Shown: positions 20,879 through 30,461 of the stretch, piece after piece | Layout: each line of letters begins with the position of its first letter | Numbering within the stretch: position 1 is the stretch's first letter | Assembly (NCBI RefSeq): GCF_020271745.1 | Contig: NZ_CP084296.1 | Span: 1,054,001 to 1,118,000, forward strand | Direction: 5' to 3' | From: Providencia alcalifaciens | GTDB taxonomy: Bacteria; Pseudomonadota; Gammaproteobacteria; Enterobacterales; Enterobacteriaceae | DNA: 64,000 nucleotides | Program-made: the position numbers and the translations under genes | The notes under the pieces: generated by a model | Databases searched by the model: none | What the model was told of the DNA's origin: nothing | What the model saw: only the letters and a program-made list of their open reading frames with translations

Positions 20879-21676
20879 TTAGCTTTTTTCGCTATTACCG
20901 TAGGTTTTAATATAGTTATCAGCCAGTTTTTGCGCTTGTTTCAGCTCTTCTGCATTCAACTGTTCTGCGATTTTTTTCTGTAAACGTTGGCTCTCTTTAT
21001 TACCACTATAAACCGCAGTAGACAGCCATGCATACGCTTGCTGTAGGTTCTTTTTCACCCCTTTCCCTTCAGAGTACATCACCCCTAAACGGTCTTGTGA
21101 ATTTGCATCACGCTGTTTTGCGGCTTTTCTGAACCAAAACACGGCTTTTTCATTATCTAATGCGACGCCACTGCCAATCGAGTACATTTGCCCAATTTTG
21201 AATTGCGCAATCACATTACCGCCTTGCGCTGCCTTTCTAAACCAGTATGCGGCTTTTTCCAGATCTTGTTTGACCCCTAAGCCCTGTGAATACATGGTGG
21301 CCATGTTGGCTTCTGCGCGAGTATCACCATTTTTAGCGGCTTCTTCGTACCACAGCATCGCTTTATCATAATCTCGGCGAACACCAAAACCATTGACATA
21401 CATAGTGCCAAGGCGGAATTGGGCGTCTGAATTACCTTGATCCCCTGCTTTGATAAACCATTCCGCAGCCATTTCGGAGTCTTGAGAAACACCCTGACCT
21501 TTAAAATAACGCTCACCTAACAAAAATTGAGAAGCGGGATCACCTTTTTCAGCTAACTGCGTAATTTGCTCTATCGTCTTCTGTTCACTGGCTGTCGTTG
21601 TTTTTGCCGGTGTAGCCAGTAATAATGAACTATAACAAACAGATCCTAACAACAGCGCTAACGCAATTTTTTTCAT
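20879..21676 (-). CDS. Exported Sel1-repeat (TPR-like) protein
   Basis: The 265-residue protein has a signal peptide (MKKIALALLLGSVCYSSLL) and five consecutive Sel1-like repeats of about 36 residues (for example AQFRLGTMYVNGFGVRRD), then a charged helical tail. Such repeats form solenoids for protein-protein contact, and the signal peptide predicts a periplasmic location. The partner cannot be told from sequence. It stands alone between convergent and same-strand neighbours, at the junction of two blocks that are far apart in E. coli. Confidence 0.85.
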   Translation of the reverse strand: MKKIALALLLGSVCYSSLLLATPAKTTTASEQKTIEQITQLAEKGDPASQFLLGERYFKGQGVSQDSEMAAEWFIKAGDQGNSDAQFRLGTMYVNGFGVRRDYDKAMLWYEEAAKNGDTRAEANMATMYSQGLGVKQDLEKAAYWFRKAAQGGNVIAQFKIGQMYSIGSGVALDNEKAVFWFRKAAKQRDANSQDRLGVMYSEGKGVKKNLQQAYAWLSTAVYSGNKESQRLQKKIAEQLNAEELKQAQKLADNYIKTYGNSEKS

Positions 21677-21878
21677 CCTAAGTAACCCTCAACAGTGCAG
21701 TATGGCAACTGGCGACACAGTAATACCCATCATTATCGGCTGATCTGGCAGATCATACAGCCTAAACTCGCTTTTTATTCGTAGTAGTTTAAATTTACTC
21801 GTCATAAGACAAAATAGGATAAACACCTTAATTTAGCTAAATAGCACTTTTCGTTATCATTCATGACAAAAGGCAAAT

Positions 21879-21913
21879 AAAAAGCCAGATAGTTTTTTAT
21901 TCTATCTGGCTTT
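21879..21913 (-). terminator. Rho-independent terminator after yigL
   Basis: The stem aaagccagatag / ctatctggcttt is followed on the minus strand by TTTTTATTT, about 25 bases past the yigL stop. Confidence 0.85.
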
Positions 21914-21938
21914 CTGTTCATACACATAGAAAAAATGA

Positions 21939-22751
21939 TTATTTGTTGTCTAAATATTTACTTCTCAAATAACGCGCAACCGCATCATCTTGGTTAGACC
22001 CGATCACTTCCATTTGAGGTAAAGCATCTTTCAGCAGCTGATGAGCATTCTGCATAATGCAACCTTTACCCGCTAACCTCAGCATCTCTTTGTCATTCAT
22101 GCCATCACCAAACGCGATGCAATCATGGGTTCCATAACCATGCAATGCCGTGACTTGTTTCAGTGCTTCCCCTTTAGAAACGGAGCCTGCCATCACTTCA
22201 AGGCAACTGTGTAAGGAAAAAGTGACATGAACCTTATCCTGCCAACGGCGTTGAATACGCTGTTGCAGATCTACCAGTAAGTCATGATTTTCACTGGTGT
22301 AGTACACTTTGCAGACTTCCGAAGTGGGAAAATCGCGGTGGTCAAACAGTTGGTAATTAAACACGGACTCTTTGAAAAACTCTTTTTGCTCTGGGCTTTC
22401 ACGGTTAATAAACCAATCATCACCATGGTAGTAATTGGTGAGGATTTCAGGGTGATCAAACTCCATTAAGCACAGTTCTTTCGCTATCTGCGAGTCAACG
22501 TTGTTCTCAAAAACGAGATCGCCATTGGTATTATGAATACGCGCCCCATTAGAGGTGATCATATAAGCATCAATACCCAGACCATCACGGATCTGTGCAA
22601 CATCAATATGATGGCGTCCCGTCGCGAACACAAACCGCACTTCTTCAGTCGCCACAAGCTGTTTGAGCGTGTCTTTGGTATACAGGGTTAAATCATGATT
22701 GGGAGATAAAAGTGTTCCGTCCAAATCGGAAGCAACAACCGGATATTTCAT
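21939..22751 (-). CDS. yigL: YigL, HAD sugar-phosphate / pyridoxal-phosphate phosphatase
   Basis: YigL is a Cof-type haloacid dehalogenase phosphatase; in E. coli it acts on sugar phosphates and PLP and its mRNA is stabilised by the sRNA SgrS during phosphosugar stress. Motif I is DLDGTLL, motif II TSNGAR, motif III the Lys in SKGEAL, motif IV FGDGMNDKEML. The protein has 270 residues (E. coli 266). It lies 19 bases downstream of pldB, as in E. coli. Any SgrS-type control is inferred, not seen. Confidence 0.93.
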   Translation of the reverse strand: MKYPVVASDLDGTLLSPNHDLTLYTKDTLKQLVATEEVRFVFATGRHHIDVAQIRDGLGIDAYMITSNGARIHNTNGDLVFENNVDSQIAKELCLMEFDHPEILTNYYHGDDWFINRESPEQKEFFKESVFNYQLFDHRDFPTSEVCKVYYTSENHDLLVDLQQRIQRRWQDKVHVTFSLHSCLEVMAGSVSKGEALKQVTALHGYGTHDCIAFGDGMNDKEMLRLAGKGCIMQNAHQLLKDALPQMEVIGSNQDDAVARYLRSKYLDNK

Positions 22752-22770
22752 ACAAGATCCCTAATTATGG

Positions 22771-23766
22771 CTAATGCTGCTCAAAAAAATCACAAATTGC
22801 ATTGAGTGCCATGGCTCTCAACGCATCTATTTCAAACAGGATTTCGTGGTGAGCCCCTTCGATAATGAGAGGTAATTTTTCTTCTCGTCCTGTTTGCGCT
22901 TTTTGCCGACTTTGACAAAAAGCTTGTAGCTCTCGATTACTGACTACCTTCTCTTCGCTCGCTTCAAGTAGCATCAGAGGAGTTTCAATCTCTCCCGCTT
23001 TCGCAACCAGCTCTTTGCCAATCGCAAAACTTTCTCGTAACCAGTGGTAAGTTGGCCCACCGAGACGTAACTCTGGGTAATCCGCATAGTAGCGCAAATA
23101 GCGCCGATAACGCTCTTGGCTATGGGTTAACACATTGATTAAATAAGGTAATGGCTGCCATTTCCCCGTAGAAACCGCATAATCATTCCGTACACTGCGG
23201 CGCAGTTCTGCGCGCTCAACAATAAAGCTCGCGAGCCAGTGAGGCATCGGTAAATTCACGCCAATCATGGGAGCGCACAATGCGGCAGCGTCAAATGTCA
23301 CGCTATCTCGGAGTAAATACCCAGCGAGGATCGCGCCCCCCATCGAATGAGCCAGCGCATAGCATTTAGGATAGTGACGATCTCTCACTTCTAAATCAAT
23401 GAATTTTTCAAAATCATCAATGTAATCTGTGAATTTTTCAACGTGCCCTTTTTGGGGATCCGCCAGCATACGGCCAGATCGCCCTTGCCCACGATGATCA
23501 ATAATAAAAACATCGAATCCTAAATGATAAAAATCGTAGGCGACTTCAGGGTATTTAACGTAACTTTCACTGCGACCCGGTGAGATAACCACGGCTTTAT
23601 GGTGCTTTGCATGAATAAAACGCACATAACTAATAGGGACGTCATCAACACCTAAAAACTCAGCTTCTTCACGTAACTGCCAAAAATCTAAAAGCGGACC
23701 GTTGGTAAAGGCCGAAAACTCAGTTTCTCGATTTAACCAACTGGCTTTTAGACTATCTGGCGACAT
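22771..23766 (-). CDS. pldB: PldB, lysophospholipase L2
   Basis: PldB is an alpha/beta hydrolase at the inner membrane that hydrolyses lysophospholipids. The nucleophile elbow is AHSMGG (GxSxG-like); DHRGQGRSGR and the C-terminal GAHHEILFE (catalytic His) are present. The protein has 331 residues (E. coli 340). It follows recQ after nine bases, whereas in E. coli rhtC and rhtB lie between recQ and pldB; those two exporter genes are absent here. Confidence 0.93.
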   Translation of the reverse strand: MSPDSLKASWLNRETEFSAFTNGPLLDFWQLREEAEFLGVDDVPISYVRFIHAKHHKAVVISPGRSESYVKYPEVAYDFYHLGFDVFIIDHRGQGRSGRMLADPQKGHVEKFTDYIDDFEKFIDLEVRDRHYPKCYALAHSMGGAILAGYLLRDSVTFDAAALCAPMIGVNLPMPHWLASFIVERAELRRSVRNDYAVSTGKWQPLPYLINVLTHSQERYRRYLRYYADYPELRLGGPTYHWLRESFAIGKELVAKAGEIETPLMLLEASEEKVVSNRELQAFCQSRQKAQTGREEKLPLIIEGAHHEILFEIDALRAMALNAICDFFEQH

Positions 23767-23775
23767 GGGTTTTCC

Positions 23776-25602
23776 TCATTCATAACCTTCTAGATGGTCT
23801 TGGATGAGTGTCATAAACGCCTCACCAAAACGCTCTAATTTTTTCTCACCAACCCCATTAATCAGTAATAATTCAACGGGTTTGGTCGGGCAATGCTCAG
23901 CCATTTCAATCAACGTTGCATCATTGAAAACCACGAAAGGCGGGATATTTTCTTCATCCGCAATGGATTTACGTAATTTACGTAATTTGGCAAATAGCTT
24001 CTTATCATAATTGCCATGATAAATTTTGTTTTGTTGATTCCGGCTTTTGGTGACTAAAACTCGTGGAACGGCTAACTGTAATGGCATTTCACCACGCAGT
24101 ATGGGTCTGGCTGCTTCCGTCAATTGTAATGCCGAGAAATGCGCAATATTTTGCGTGATCATGCCTAAATGAATTAATTGACGTAAAACGCTCACCCAAT
24201 GTTCATTAGTGTGCTCTTTACCAATACCATAAACCGGCAGTTTATCGTGCCCTAACTCGCGGATCCGCTGATTGTTAGCGCCTCGTAGCACCTCAACAAT
24301 ATAACCAATACCGAACCGCTGCCCAACGCGATAAATGCAGGAGAGTGCTTTTTGCGCGTCCACCAGCCCATCATAACGTTTTGGCGGATCAAGGCAGATA
24401 TCACAGTTACCGCAAGGTTTTTGGCGATTTTCACCAAAATAGTTAAGTAAAACAAGGCGGCGACAGGTTTGCGCTTCCGCAAAGGCAGCAATCGCATTGA
24501 GTTTATGTCGTTCAATATCCTGCTGCATTCCTGCTGGCTTTTCTTCTAAGCATCGACGAAGCCACGCCATATCAGCAGGGTCGTAAAATAGAATAGCTTC
24601 GGCTTCGACACCATCACGCCCAGCTCGTCCTGTTTCTTGGTAATACGCTTCAATGTTGCGAGGGATATCAAAGTGTGCCACAAAACGGACATTGGACTTG
24701 TTAATTCCCATTCCAAATGCCACAGTCGCAACCACAATTTGCAGATTATCTTTCTGAAAAGCATCTTGCACCCAGTCACGCTGGGTGCTCTCCAAACCGG
24801 CATGATAGGCAGCCACACTCAAGCCACGTTTTTGCAATCTTTCCGCAGTTTCTTCAACTTTGCTACGGCTATTACAGTAAACAATCCCTGATTTACCTTT
24901 CTGAGCCTTAATAAAAAACCATAATTGATCTAACGGCTTATACTTCTCGACTAAAGTATAGCGAATATTCGGTCGGTCAAAGCTACTCACATGAACTAAT
25001 GGCTCATTAAGCTCGAGTAAGCGAATAATATCAGCACGCGTGGTTTCATCTGCCGTGGCAGTCAGCGCCATCACAGGCACATTTGGCAAAGAATGACGTA
25101 ATTGACCTAATGAACGATATTCAGGACGAAAATCGTGGCCCCATTGGGAAATACAGTGCGCTTCATCTACCGCCAGTAAGGCAATATCCCAGCCACCAAT
25201 TTGCTGAATAAAGTAGTCGGTCAATAAGCGCTCTGGCGCCACATACAGAAGTTTGATTTTCCCTTGAGCGCATAATTCCATAATTTGGCGCTGCTCTAGG
25301 GGAGTTTGTGAGGAATTCAAACAAGCCGCTTCAACGCCGTGTAATTTGAGTTGATCGACTTGATCCTTCATTAAGGAGATTAAAGGTGATACCACCAGCG
25401 TAATGCCTTGTTTGACCAACGCAGGCACTTGGTAGCAGAGCGATTTTCCGCCCCCCGTTGGCATTAAGACTAAGCAATCACGACCATCAAGAATCCCACC
25501 AATGACAGCATCTTGTCCCGGACGAAAAGATTGGTAACCAAACGTGCTATTGAGCACATTTTCAGCCAGTGAAAGTTGATTGATAACGCAAGCGGTAGAC
25601 AC
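23776..25602 (-). CDS. recQ: RecQ, ATP-dependent 3'-5' DNA helicase
   Basis: RecQ unwinds DNA in RecF-pathway recombination and at stalled forks. Helicase motifs are in order: [12 protein letters not shown] (Walker A), [17 protein letters not shown] (DEAH plus aromatic-rich loop), ALTATAD, and [10 protein letters not shown] (motif VI). The zinc site is [12 protein letters not shown] with CGNCDIC; winged-helix and HRDC domains follow. The protein has 608 residues (E. coli 609) and starts at GTG 25602. Confidence 0.97.
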   Translation of the reverse strand: MSTACVINQLSLAENVLNSTFGYQSFRPGQDAVIGGILDGRDCLVLMPTGGGKSLCYQVPALVKQGITLVVSPLISLMKDQVDQLKLHGVEAACLNSSQTPLEQRQIMELCAQGKIKLLYVAPERLLTDYFIQQIGGWDIALLAVDEAHCISQWGHDFRPEYRSLGQLRHSLPNVPVMALTATADETTRADIIRLLELNEPLVHVSSFDRPNIRYTLVEKYKPLDQLWFFIKAQKGKSGIVYCNSRSKVEETAERLQKRGLSVAAYHAGLESTQRDWVQDAFQKDNLQIVVATVAFGMGINKSNVRFVAHFDIPRNIEAYYQETGRAGRDGVEAEAILFYDPADMAWLRRCLEEKPAGMQQDIERHKLNAIAAFAEAQTCRRLVLLNYFGENRQKPCGNCDICLDPPKRYDGLVDAQKALSCIYRVGQRFGIGYIVEVLRGANNQRIRELGHDKLPVYGIGKEHTNEHWVSVLRQLIHLGMITQNIAHFSALQLTEAARPILRGEMPLQLAVPRVLVTKSRNQQNKIYHGNYDKKLFAKLRKLRKSIADEENIPPFVVFNDATLIEMAEHCPTKPVELLLINGVGEKKLERFGEAFMTLIQDHLEGYE

Positions 25603-25619
25603 GAATTTCCTCTAGAGGT

Positions 25620-25653
25620 TGAAACAAATAGCTGCCCGAAAAGAGCAGCTATT
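25620..25653 (-). terminator. Probable terminator after pldA
   Basis: The nine-base perfect stem aatagctgc / gcagctatt is followed on the minus strand by TTTGTTT, between pldA and recQ. Confidence 0.65.
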
Positions 25654-25694
25654 GGCAAGATATTACCCTGAAATGACTGGGATGTCTGCCCAGA

Positions 25695-26588
25695 TCACAT
25701 GATATCGTTAAGCATCACTCCGATACCAAAACGTGTTTGGCGATAGTCATAGTCTATCATCGACTCACCATAACCGCTAAACAACTGGGTATACAAACGC
25801 ACATGCTTCGTCATTGGGTAGCTCCAGCCCAGCTCCGCATTGCCATAGCCGGAATTCCAGTTATAGTGACCAGCCGCTGAAATCACGCTATCCCCAAGTG
25901 CATACCCTACTTTTACGCGGTAATAGCCGAGATATTTATTAATGTCTGGGTTGTCATCACTACTTTCGCTTTCAGGAATGCGATACCACGGTTTTAGCTC
26001 AACTTGCCAGTTATCATTCTGCGCCATGGCTCGAGCATAAATACGGTTCCAACTGCGTGATGTTGGATCGGAGCGACCATTTGATTCATGGTTAAAGCCC
26101 GTTTCGAATTCGCGTAACGTCCAGCCTGCAAATTGATTATCTAGCGCCCAACCCACGAAAATCTGTGGTTCATAGTTGGTTTCACGAAATGGCGAAGATT
26201 CTTTCTTATTACTAAGTTGCCACCAAGAACGCTGAGTATAAGATGCCGCAAGAACCGAGTTTTCCCCCGCAATACCACGCCAAATAGGGAACGCCAAACT
26301 CAATTGGAATTTCACTTCATCTTTCAGTGCATCATTACCCCAATCATAACTCTCGATGGCCTTCTTATTTATCGAAGACGTATAGGTATAAATGATGTAA
26401 TTGGGTTCATAAGGATACAAAACGAATGGGTTATCATAATTTTGCAGTAACCCCGCAATAATACTTCCGCGAACGGGTGTATGATTTTCAGTATCCTGCT
26501 GCGCCGGTTCGTTGGTATTGTCAGATGCAAAAAGTGAAACAGACCAGAAACAGAGCACAGAACTCAACAACATTTGTAAAGCGCGCAT
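25695..26588 (-). CDS. pldA: PldA, outer-membrane phospholipase A
   Basis: PldA is a beta-barrel phospholipase of the outer membrane that destroys mislocalised surface phospholipid. There is a signal peptide (residues 1-21, LFA-S), and the active-site segment FNHESNGRSDP with SRSWNRIY carries the His-Ser-Asn catalytic triad. The chain ends in alternating barrel strands (RFGIGVMLNDIM). The protein has 297 residues (E. coli 289). It is divergent from yigI and upstream of recQ, as in E. coli. Confidence 0.95.
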   Translation of the reverse strand: MRALQMLLSSVLCFWSVSLFASDNTNEPAQQDTENHTPVRGSIIAGLLQNYDNPFVLYPYEPNYIIYTYTSSINKKAIESYDWGNDALKDEVKFQLSLAFPIWRGIAGENSVLAASYTQRSWWQLSNKKESSPFRETNYEPQIFVGWALDNQFAGWTLREFETGFNHESNGRSDPTSRSWNRIYARAMAQNDNWQVELKPWYRIPESESSDDNPDINKYLGYYRVKVGYALGDSVISAAGHYNWNSGYGNAELGWSYPMTKHVRLYTQLFSGYGESMIDYDYRQTRFGIGVMLNDIM

Positions 26589-26738
26589 TTGCCATTCCTA
26601 TTTCAACTGCGGTGAAAAAATTTGTCTCATTTTACACCGAAAAATGATTAACCGCTGAAAGATTATTCATTTGTTTTCTAGATATTAGCACATACATAAT
26701 GCTAACTTATCATTAACATCATGAACAAGGAGCCTAAA

Positions 26739-27209
26739 ATGAATGACCGCATCTATACCTTCGAAGAAGCCAGCAAGTTTATGAGCGATGCATTTATCTA
26801 TAGAATGCCTTTTAATCAATTGCTTGGAATTGAACTACTGCAAATGACGGATGACTTAGTCCAGCTATCCGTGAAAAATCGTCCTGAGCTTATTGGTAAT
26901 TTCACCCAAAATATTCTCCATGGTGGTGTTATTGCATCCTTATTAGATGTGGCGGGAGGCATGGTGTGTATCAACCGGATCCTTCAACGCATTGAGCCTC
27001 TCGTTCACCAAGACATTGCCGAAAAGATGTCCAAAATGGGCACAATTGATTTACGCGTTGACTATTTGCGGCCCGGTCGTGGAGAGGTTTTTATCGCTAG
27101 CGCCAGCTTACTACGCGATGGTAATAAAATCGCCGTTACCCGCTGTGAACTACATAATGAGAAAAATCAGCATATTGCTACTGCTACTGCGACTTATTTG
27201 ATTGGATGA
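26739..27209 (+). CDS. yigI: YigI, hotdog-fold thioesterase
   Basis: YigI is a PaaI-like thioesterase; E. coli YigI is reported to hydrolyse medium- and long-chain acyl-CoA. The hotdog signature is GNFTQNILHGGVIASLLDVAGG, and the second half is IDLRVDYLRPGRG. The start ATG 26739 has AAGGAG seven bases upstream; an ATG at 26721 would put that site inside the gene. The protein has 156 residues (E. coli 155). Confidence 0.92.
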   Translation: MNDRIYTFEEASKFMSDAFIYRMPFNQLLGIELLQMTDDLVQLSVKNRPELIGNFTQNILHGGVIASLLDVAGGMVCINRILQRIEPLVHQDIAEKMSKMGTIDLRVDYLRPGRGEVFIASASLLRDGNKIAVTRCELHNEKNQHIATATATYLIG

Positions 27210-27411
27210 AAAACCTGCTCGAATTAAACAATATTATCGAATTAAAAAATATGACCGAATGAAACAGTCTGGTAAATAATTAATAACATCATTAACTAAT
27301 AGCTTGTAAAAAAACCTGAGCAATGTCACATTAATGGCATCACAAATCGAGCCTCTCACATTCTTGGCTTCGATCTCTCAGTTTGACTTTATATCAATTT
27401 CAGAGCTATTC

Positions 27412-28305
27412 ATGAGCCAACAAAATACTACCAAAGGCGTACTATGTGCCTTAGGCGCTTATTTTATTTGGGGTGTCGCTCCCATTTATTTTAAATCCAT
27501 CAAAGAAGTGCCTGCTGAAGAAATTTTAACTCACCGTATTATTTGGTCATTCTTCTTTATGCTGTTATTACTGACCATTACGCGCCATTGGAATTATTTC
27601 CGCCAAGTCTTAAAACAGCCTAAAAAGATCTTAATTTTAGGTGTGACAGCTGTGACAATTGCATCTAACTGGTTGATTTATATCTGGGCGGTAAATAATG
27701 GTCATATGCTGCAAGCCAGCTTAGGGTATTTTATCAACCCTCTAGTTAACGTATTGTTTGGTATGTTATTTTTACATGAGCGCTTCCGCCGAATGCAATG
27801 GGTTGCGGTCGGATTAGCGCTCACCGGCGTATTAATTCAACTCTGGCAATTTGGCTCCGTGCCAGTCATTGGATTAAGCCTTGCCGTAACGTTTGCCACC
27901 TACGGTTTATTACGTAAAAAATTGGGTGTTGATGCACAAACCGGTATGACATTTGAAACCTTATGGCTGCTACCTGTCGGCGTGATCTTCCTACTATTCT
28001 TTGCAGATAGCCCGACAAGTGACATGGCAATGAACAGTTGGCATTTAAACATTCTTCTGATTGCCGCAGGGATTATTACCACAGTGCCATTGTTACTGTT
28101 TACTGAAGCCGCTAACCATTTAAGACTATCAACGTTAGGGTTCTTCCAGTATTTAGGCCCAAGCATTATGTTCTTACTTGCCGTATTTGTGTATGGTGAG
28201 GTGATGACCCACGAATTGTTAATTACATTTGGTTTTATCTGGATTGCATTAGTTTTATTTACTTTAGATGCTTTATATACACAACAGAAACTCAGAAGAA
28301 AATAG
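27412..28305 (+). CDS. rarD: RarD, EamA/DMT-family transporter
   Basis: RarD is a ten-helix inner-membrane transporter of the drug/metabolite family; its substrate is not established. LCALGAYFIWGVAPIYFK, ASLGYFINPLVNVLFGM and LSTLGFFQYLGPSIMFLLAV are typical of RarD. Starting at ATG 27412 gives 297 residues (E. coli 296); the longer reading from 27334 adds 26 residues not found in the family. Confidence 0.93.
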   Translation: MSQQNTTKGVLCALGAYFIWGVAPIYFKSIKEVPAEEILTHRIIWSFFFMLLLLTITRHWNYFRQVLKQPKKILILGVTAVTIASNWLIYIWAVNNGHMLQASLGYFINPLVNVLFGMLFLHERFRRMQWVAVGLALTGVLIQLWQFGSVPVIGLSLAVTFATYGLLRKKLGVDAQTGMTFETLWLLPVGVIFLLFFADSPTSDMAMNSWHLNILLIAAGIITTVPLLLFTEAANHLRLSTLGFFQYLGPSIMFLLAVFVYGEVMTHELLITFGFIWIALVLFTLDALYTQQKLRRK

Positions 28306-28321
28306 AATTTAATTTTCCATG

Positions 28322-28343
28322 TTATGGGCATTTCTGCCCATAA
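28322..28343 (+). terminator. Possible terminator hairpin after rarD
   Basis: The nine-base perfect stem ttatgggca / tgcccataa has a four-base loop and lies 16 bases past the rarD stop. The T run is weak, so termination is only likely. Confidence 0.45.
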
Positions 28344-28675
28344 TATCTGACTTAAATTAGTATTAACCCGCTTATTATATTATCCATTTAATGTGCGTTT
28401 CATTTAATGGAACCCGAAAGGTTAAATTATTTAATATAATCAGCTTATTTTTATTAATGCTAATTTACCTTTTGGGTACTTTTATCTTATTTTAGTTAAT
28501 TTTAAAACTAAAAATTTTCTTGTTTGATTTCAATGAATTATAAAAATTTTCACCCCTTGATTTTATCGAAAATTTGATTCATATTTAACTTACATTAAAT
28601 TCCACCTTATTAACACACAATTCAAGCATCAACCCATTGAAATAAAACAGTATATTTATTTGTTGAAATAAATGA

Positions 28676-28704
28676 TTGCTTAATAGGAGCTTGATAATTA
28701 TATT
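28676..28704 (+). promoter_or_regulatory. Putative promoter of the permease leader
   Basis: TTGCTT (28676-28681), a 17-base spacer and TATATT (28699-28704) would start transcription near 28710, at the 5' arm of a long-range stem, 280 bases before the permease ATG. Confidence 0.45.
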
Positions 28705-28706
28705 GT

Positions 28707-28837
28707 ACGCCGCTTGTATTCACCCCAGCGGATGGTAATGGTCCGATTCATTACTGACGTTTCATTAAAGTGCGCACGATGACAGTGATTTATATTCTAT
28801 CCTGGTGCGAGGTTTTCTGAAATTGAATACACGGCGT
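28707..28837 (+). ncRNA. Candidate structured leader RNA (unclassified)
   Basis: A closing helix pairs acgccg (28707-28712) with cggcgt (28832-28837) and, after a two-base bulge, tgtattca (28715-28722) with tgaataca (28824-28831): 14 perfect pairs around 101 bases. Inside are a hairpin gtaatg / cattac (28735-28754) and a helix cgcac / gtgcg (28773-28777 with 28805-28809), which would give a multi-branch junction like a riboswitch. I cannot match it to a known class. It could instead be a DNA palindrome or a free sRNA. The rest of 28306-28992 is AT-rich with no convincing gene. Confidence 0.45.
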
Positions 28838-28992
28838 CTATCCACATACCTAATTAAATAATTTACGTATGTAAAAACAAACAAGATATGTAGTGCTATA
28901 GCTCAAGTTATATGGCTGCATTTTTAGGTTCACTCGGCCTGTGTATTCAGAAAGAGTTAACGTTGTTAAGGGCTTTTGGGAAGGGCTTCAAA

Positions 28993-30366
28993 ATGCAACA
29001 GAATACCGTTCAAATGAAACGTGTACTGACCACCCCTGCGTTAGTATTTTTCGGGCTGGCCTATATGGTGCCTCTCGGAATATTTACCACCTATGGACAA
29101 GTGACTGTGTTAAGTGAGGGCCATCTGCCTATCGCTTATTTAATTACGCTCGCCGCTGTCTTCTTTACCGCCATGAGCTATTGCCGCATGACCAGCGCAC
29201 TCCCGCTTTCTGGGTCTGCCTATTCATATGTGCAAAAAACCTTTGGTGGCACTCTTGGATTTCTTGTTGGTTGGGCACAACTGCTGGATTATCTCTTTCT
29301 ACCGATTATTAACTACATTGCGATTGGGATCTTTGTCCACGAGGCATTCCCGAACATACCAATGCCAGTGATAATTTGCTCAACCATCGCGGTTGTCAGC
29401 ATCATGAATATTTTGGGTATCAAATTGGTATCTTGGATGAATATGCTGATTATTCTGATGCAATTTGTCTTCATCGCCATCTTCTTGTACATCTGTTTGC
29501 AAAATGCAATGGTACTCGATGTCGAAGCGCTTATGGCACCATTCACAGTGATGGCGTCACAAACATCAGGGCTCTTTGCAGGCGCTGCAGTACTGTGCTT
29601 AGCATTCCTTGGTTTTGATGCCATTTCAACCATGGCTGAAGAGACAAAAGACGCCCGTCGTTCTTTGCCTAAAGCAATTTTATATACCGTATTTATCGCG
29701 GGAGCCTTATTTATTGCCATCTCTTATGGGGCACATTTAATGTACCCAGTGTGGCAAGATTTTATCCCTAATACGGATGTCGCGAGTATCGCGGTGATGC
29801 AGCAAGTGGGCGATAAAATGAAGTGGATCGGCGCCTCCTTGATGGCATCGAGCTTTATTACCGCTTATGTTATCGGCGTATTTGCTTCTGCAATGACATC
29901 GCAAGCCAGTATCGTGCGTATTTTCTATGCGATGGGTCGTGAAGGTGTGCTACCGCGCTCTATCTTTGCCTATTTACACCCACGCCTGAACACACCGGTA
30001 TACTCCATTATCTTTGTGGCGGTGGCTTCGTTGCTGTCTCTAGTGTTATCACTCAGCATGGTCGCTTCAATGATTAGCTTTGGTGCGCTGATAGCCTTTA
30101 CCTTTGTGAACTTATCAGTCATCAAACATTTCTACATTGACCGTAAAGCCTCCTTGGATAATACCAAGTTGCTCACTTGCCTTATCATGCCATCTATTGG
30201 GGTTGTTTTAACATTATGGTTATGGACAAGCTTAGATGCAGAAGCCTTTACAGTCGGCTTATGCTGGTTAGCGGCAGGGGCTGGTTATCTCACACTTCTC
30301 ACTCATGGTTTTACTCGTCGTCCACCTGCTATCTCTGATGCCGAGACTGAGATGATTATCAATTAA
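28993..30366 (+). CDS. PuuP-like APC-family amine / amino-acid permease
   Basis: This is a 457-residue, about 12-helix inner-membrane importer of the APC superfamily. Layout and motifs follow E. coli putrescine importer PuuP: FGLAYMVPLGIFTTYGQV, LPLSGSAYSYVQK, LGFDAISTMAEET, MGREGVLPRSIF and SFGALIAFTFVNLSV. The ATG at 28993 has AAGGG seven bases upstream; the longer reading from 28912 has no ribosome site. The substrate is unknown: a polyamine, amino acid or small amide is likely. It heads a two-gene unit with the amidohydrolase, and lies behind a 280-base leader with a candidate RNA structure. Confidence 0.85.
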   Translation: MQQNTVQMKRVLTTPALVFFGLAYMVPLGIFTTYGQVTVLSEGHLPIAYLITLAAVFFTAMSYCRMTSALPLSGSAYSYVQKTFGGTLGFLVGWAQLLDYLFLPIINYIAIGIFVHEAFPNIPMPVIICSTIAVVSIMNILGIKLVSWMNMLIILMQFVFIAIFLYICLQNAMVLDVEALMAPFTVMASQTSGLFAGAAVLCLAFLGFDAISTMAEETKDARRSLPKAILYTVFIAGALFIAISYGAHLMYPVWQDFIPNTDVASIAVMQQVGDKMKWIGASLMASSFITAYVIGVFASAMTSQASIVRIFYAMGREGVLPRSIFAYLHPRLNTPVYSIIFVAVASLLSLVLSLSMVASMISFGALIAFTFVNLSVIKHFYIDRKASLDNTKLLTCLIMPSIGVVLTLWLWTSLDAEAFTVGLCWLAAGAGYLTLLTHGFTRRPPAISDAETEMIIN

Positions 30367-30389
30367 TCCTCCAGTACCTTTCGTTGATT

Positions 30390-30420
30390 ATGGGGAAGCT
30401 TATCTTCCCCATTGTTTTTT
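30390..30420 (+). terminator. Intercistronic terminator between permease and amidohydrolase
   Basis: The stem atggggaag / cttccccat with a five-base loop and six T lies 24 bases past the permease stop and 42 before the next ATG. It could reduce amidohydrolase expression relative to permease. Confidence 0.75.
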
Positions 30421-30461
30421 GGTTCTGGCTCCGTAGGAGCCCCTGATACAGACGGTTTACG

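Noticed and set aside
28707-28837. Possible MITE or insertion remnant, since it has terminal inverted repeats
   Set aside because: No target-site duplication flanks the repeats and no second copy was seen in the window; an RNA stem fits better, though not proven.
29313-29720. A 135-codon ORF antisense to the permease
   Set aside because: Shadow of a membrane-protein gene; composition is the complement of its codons.
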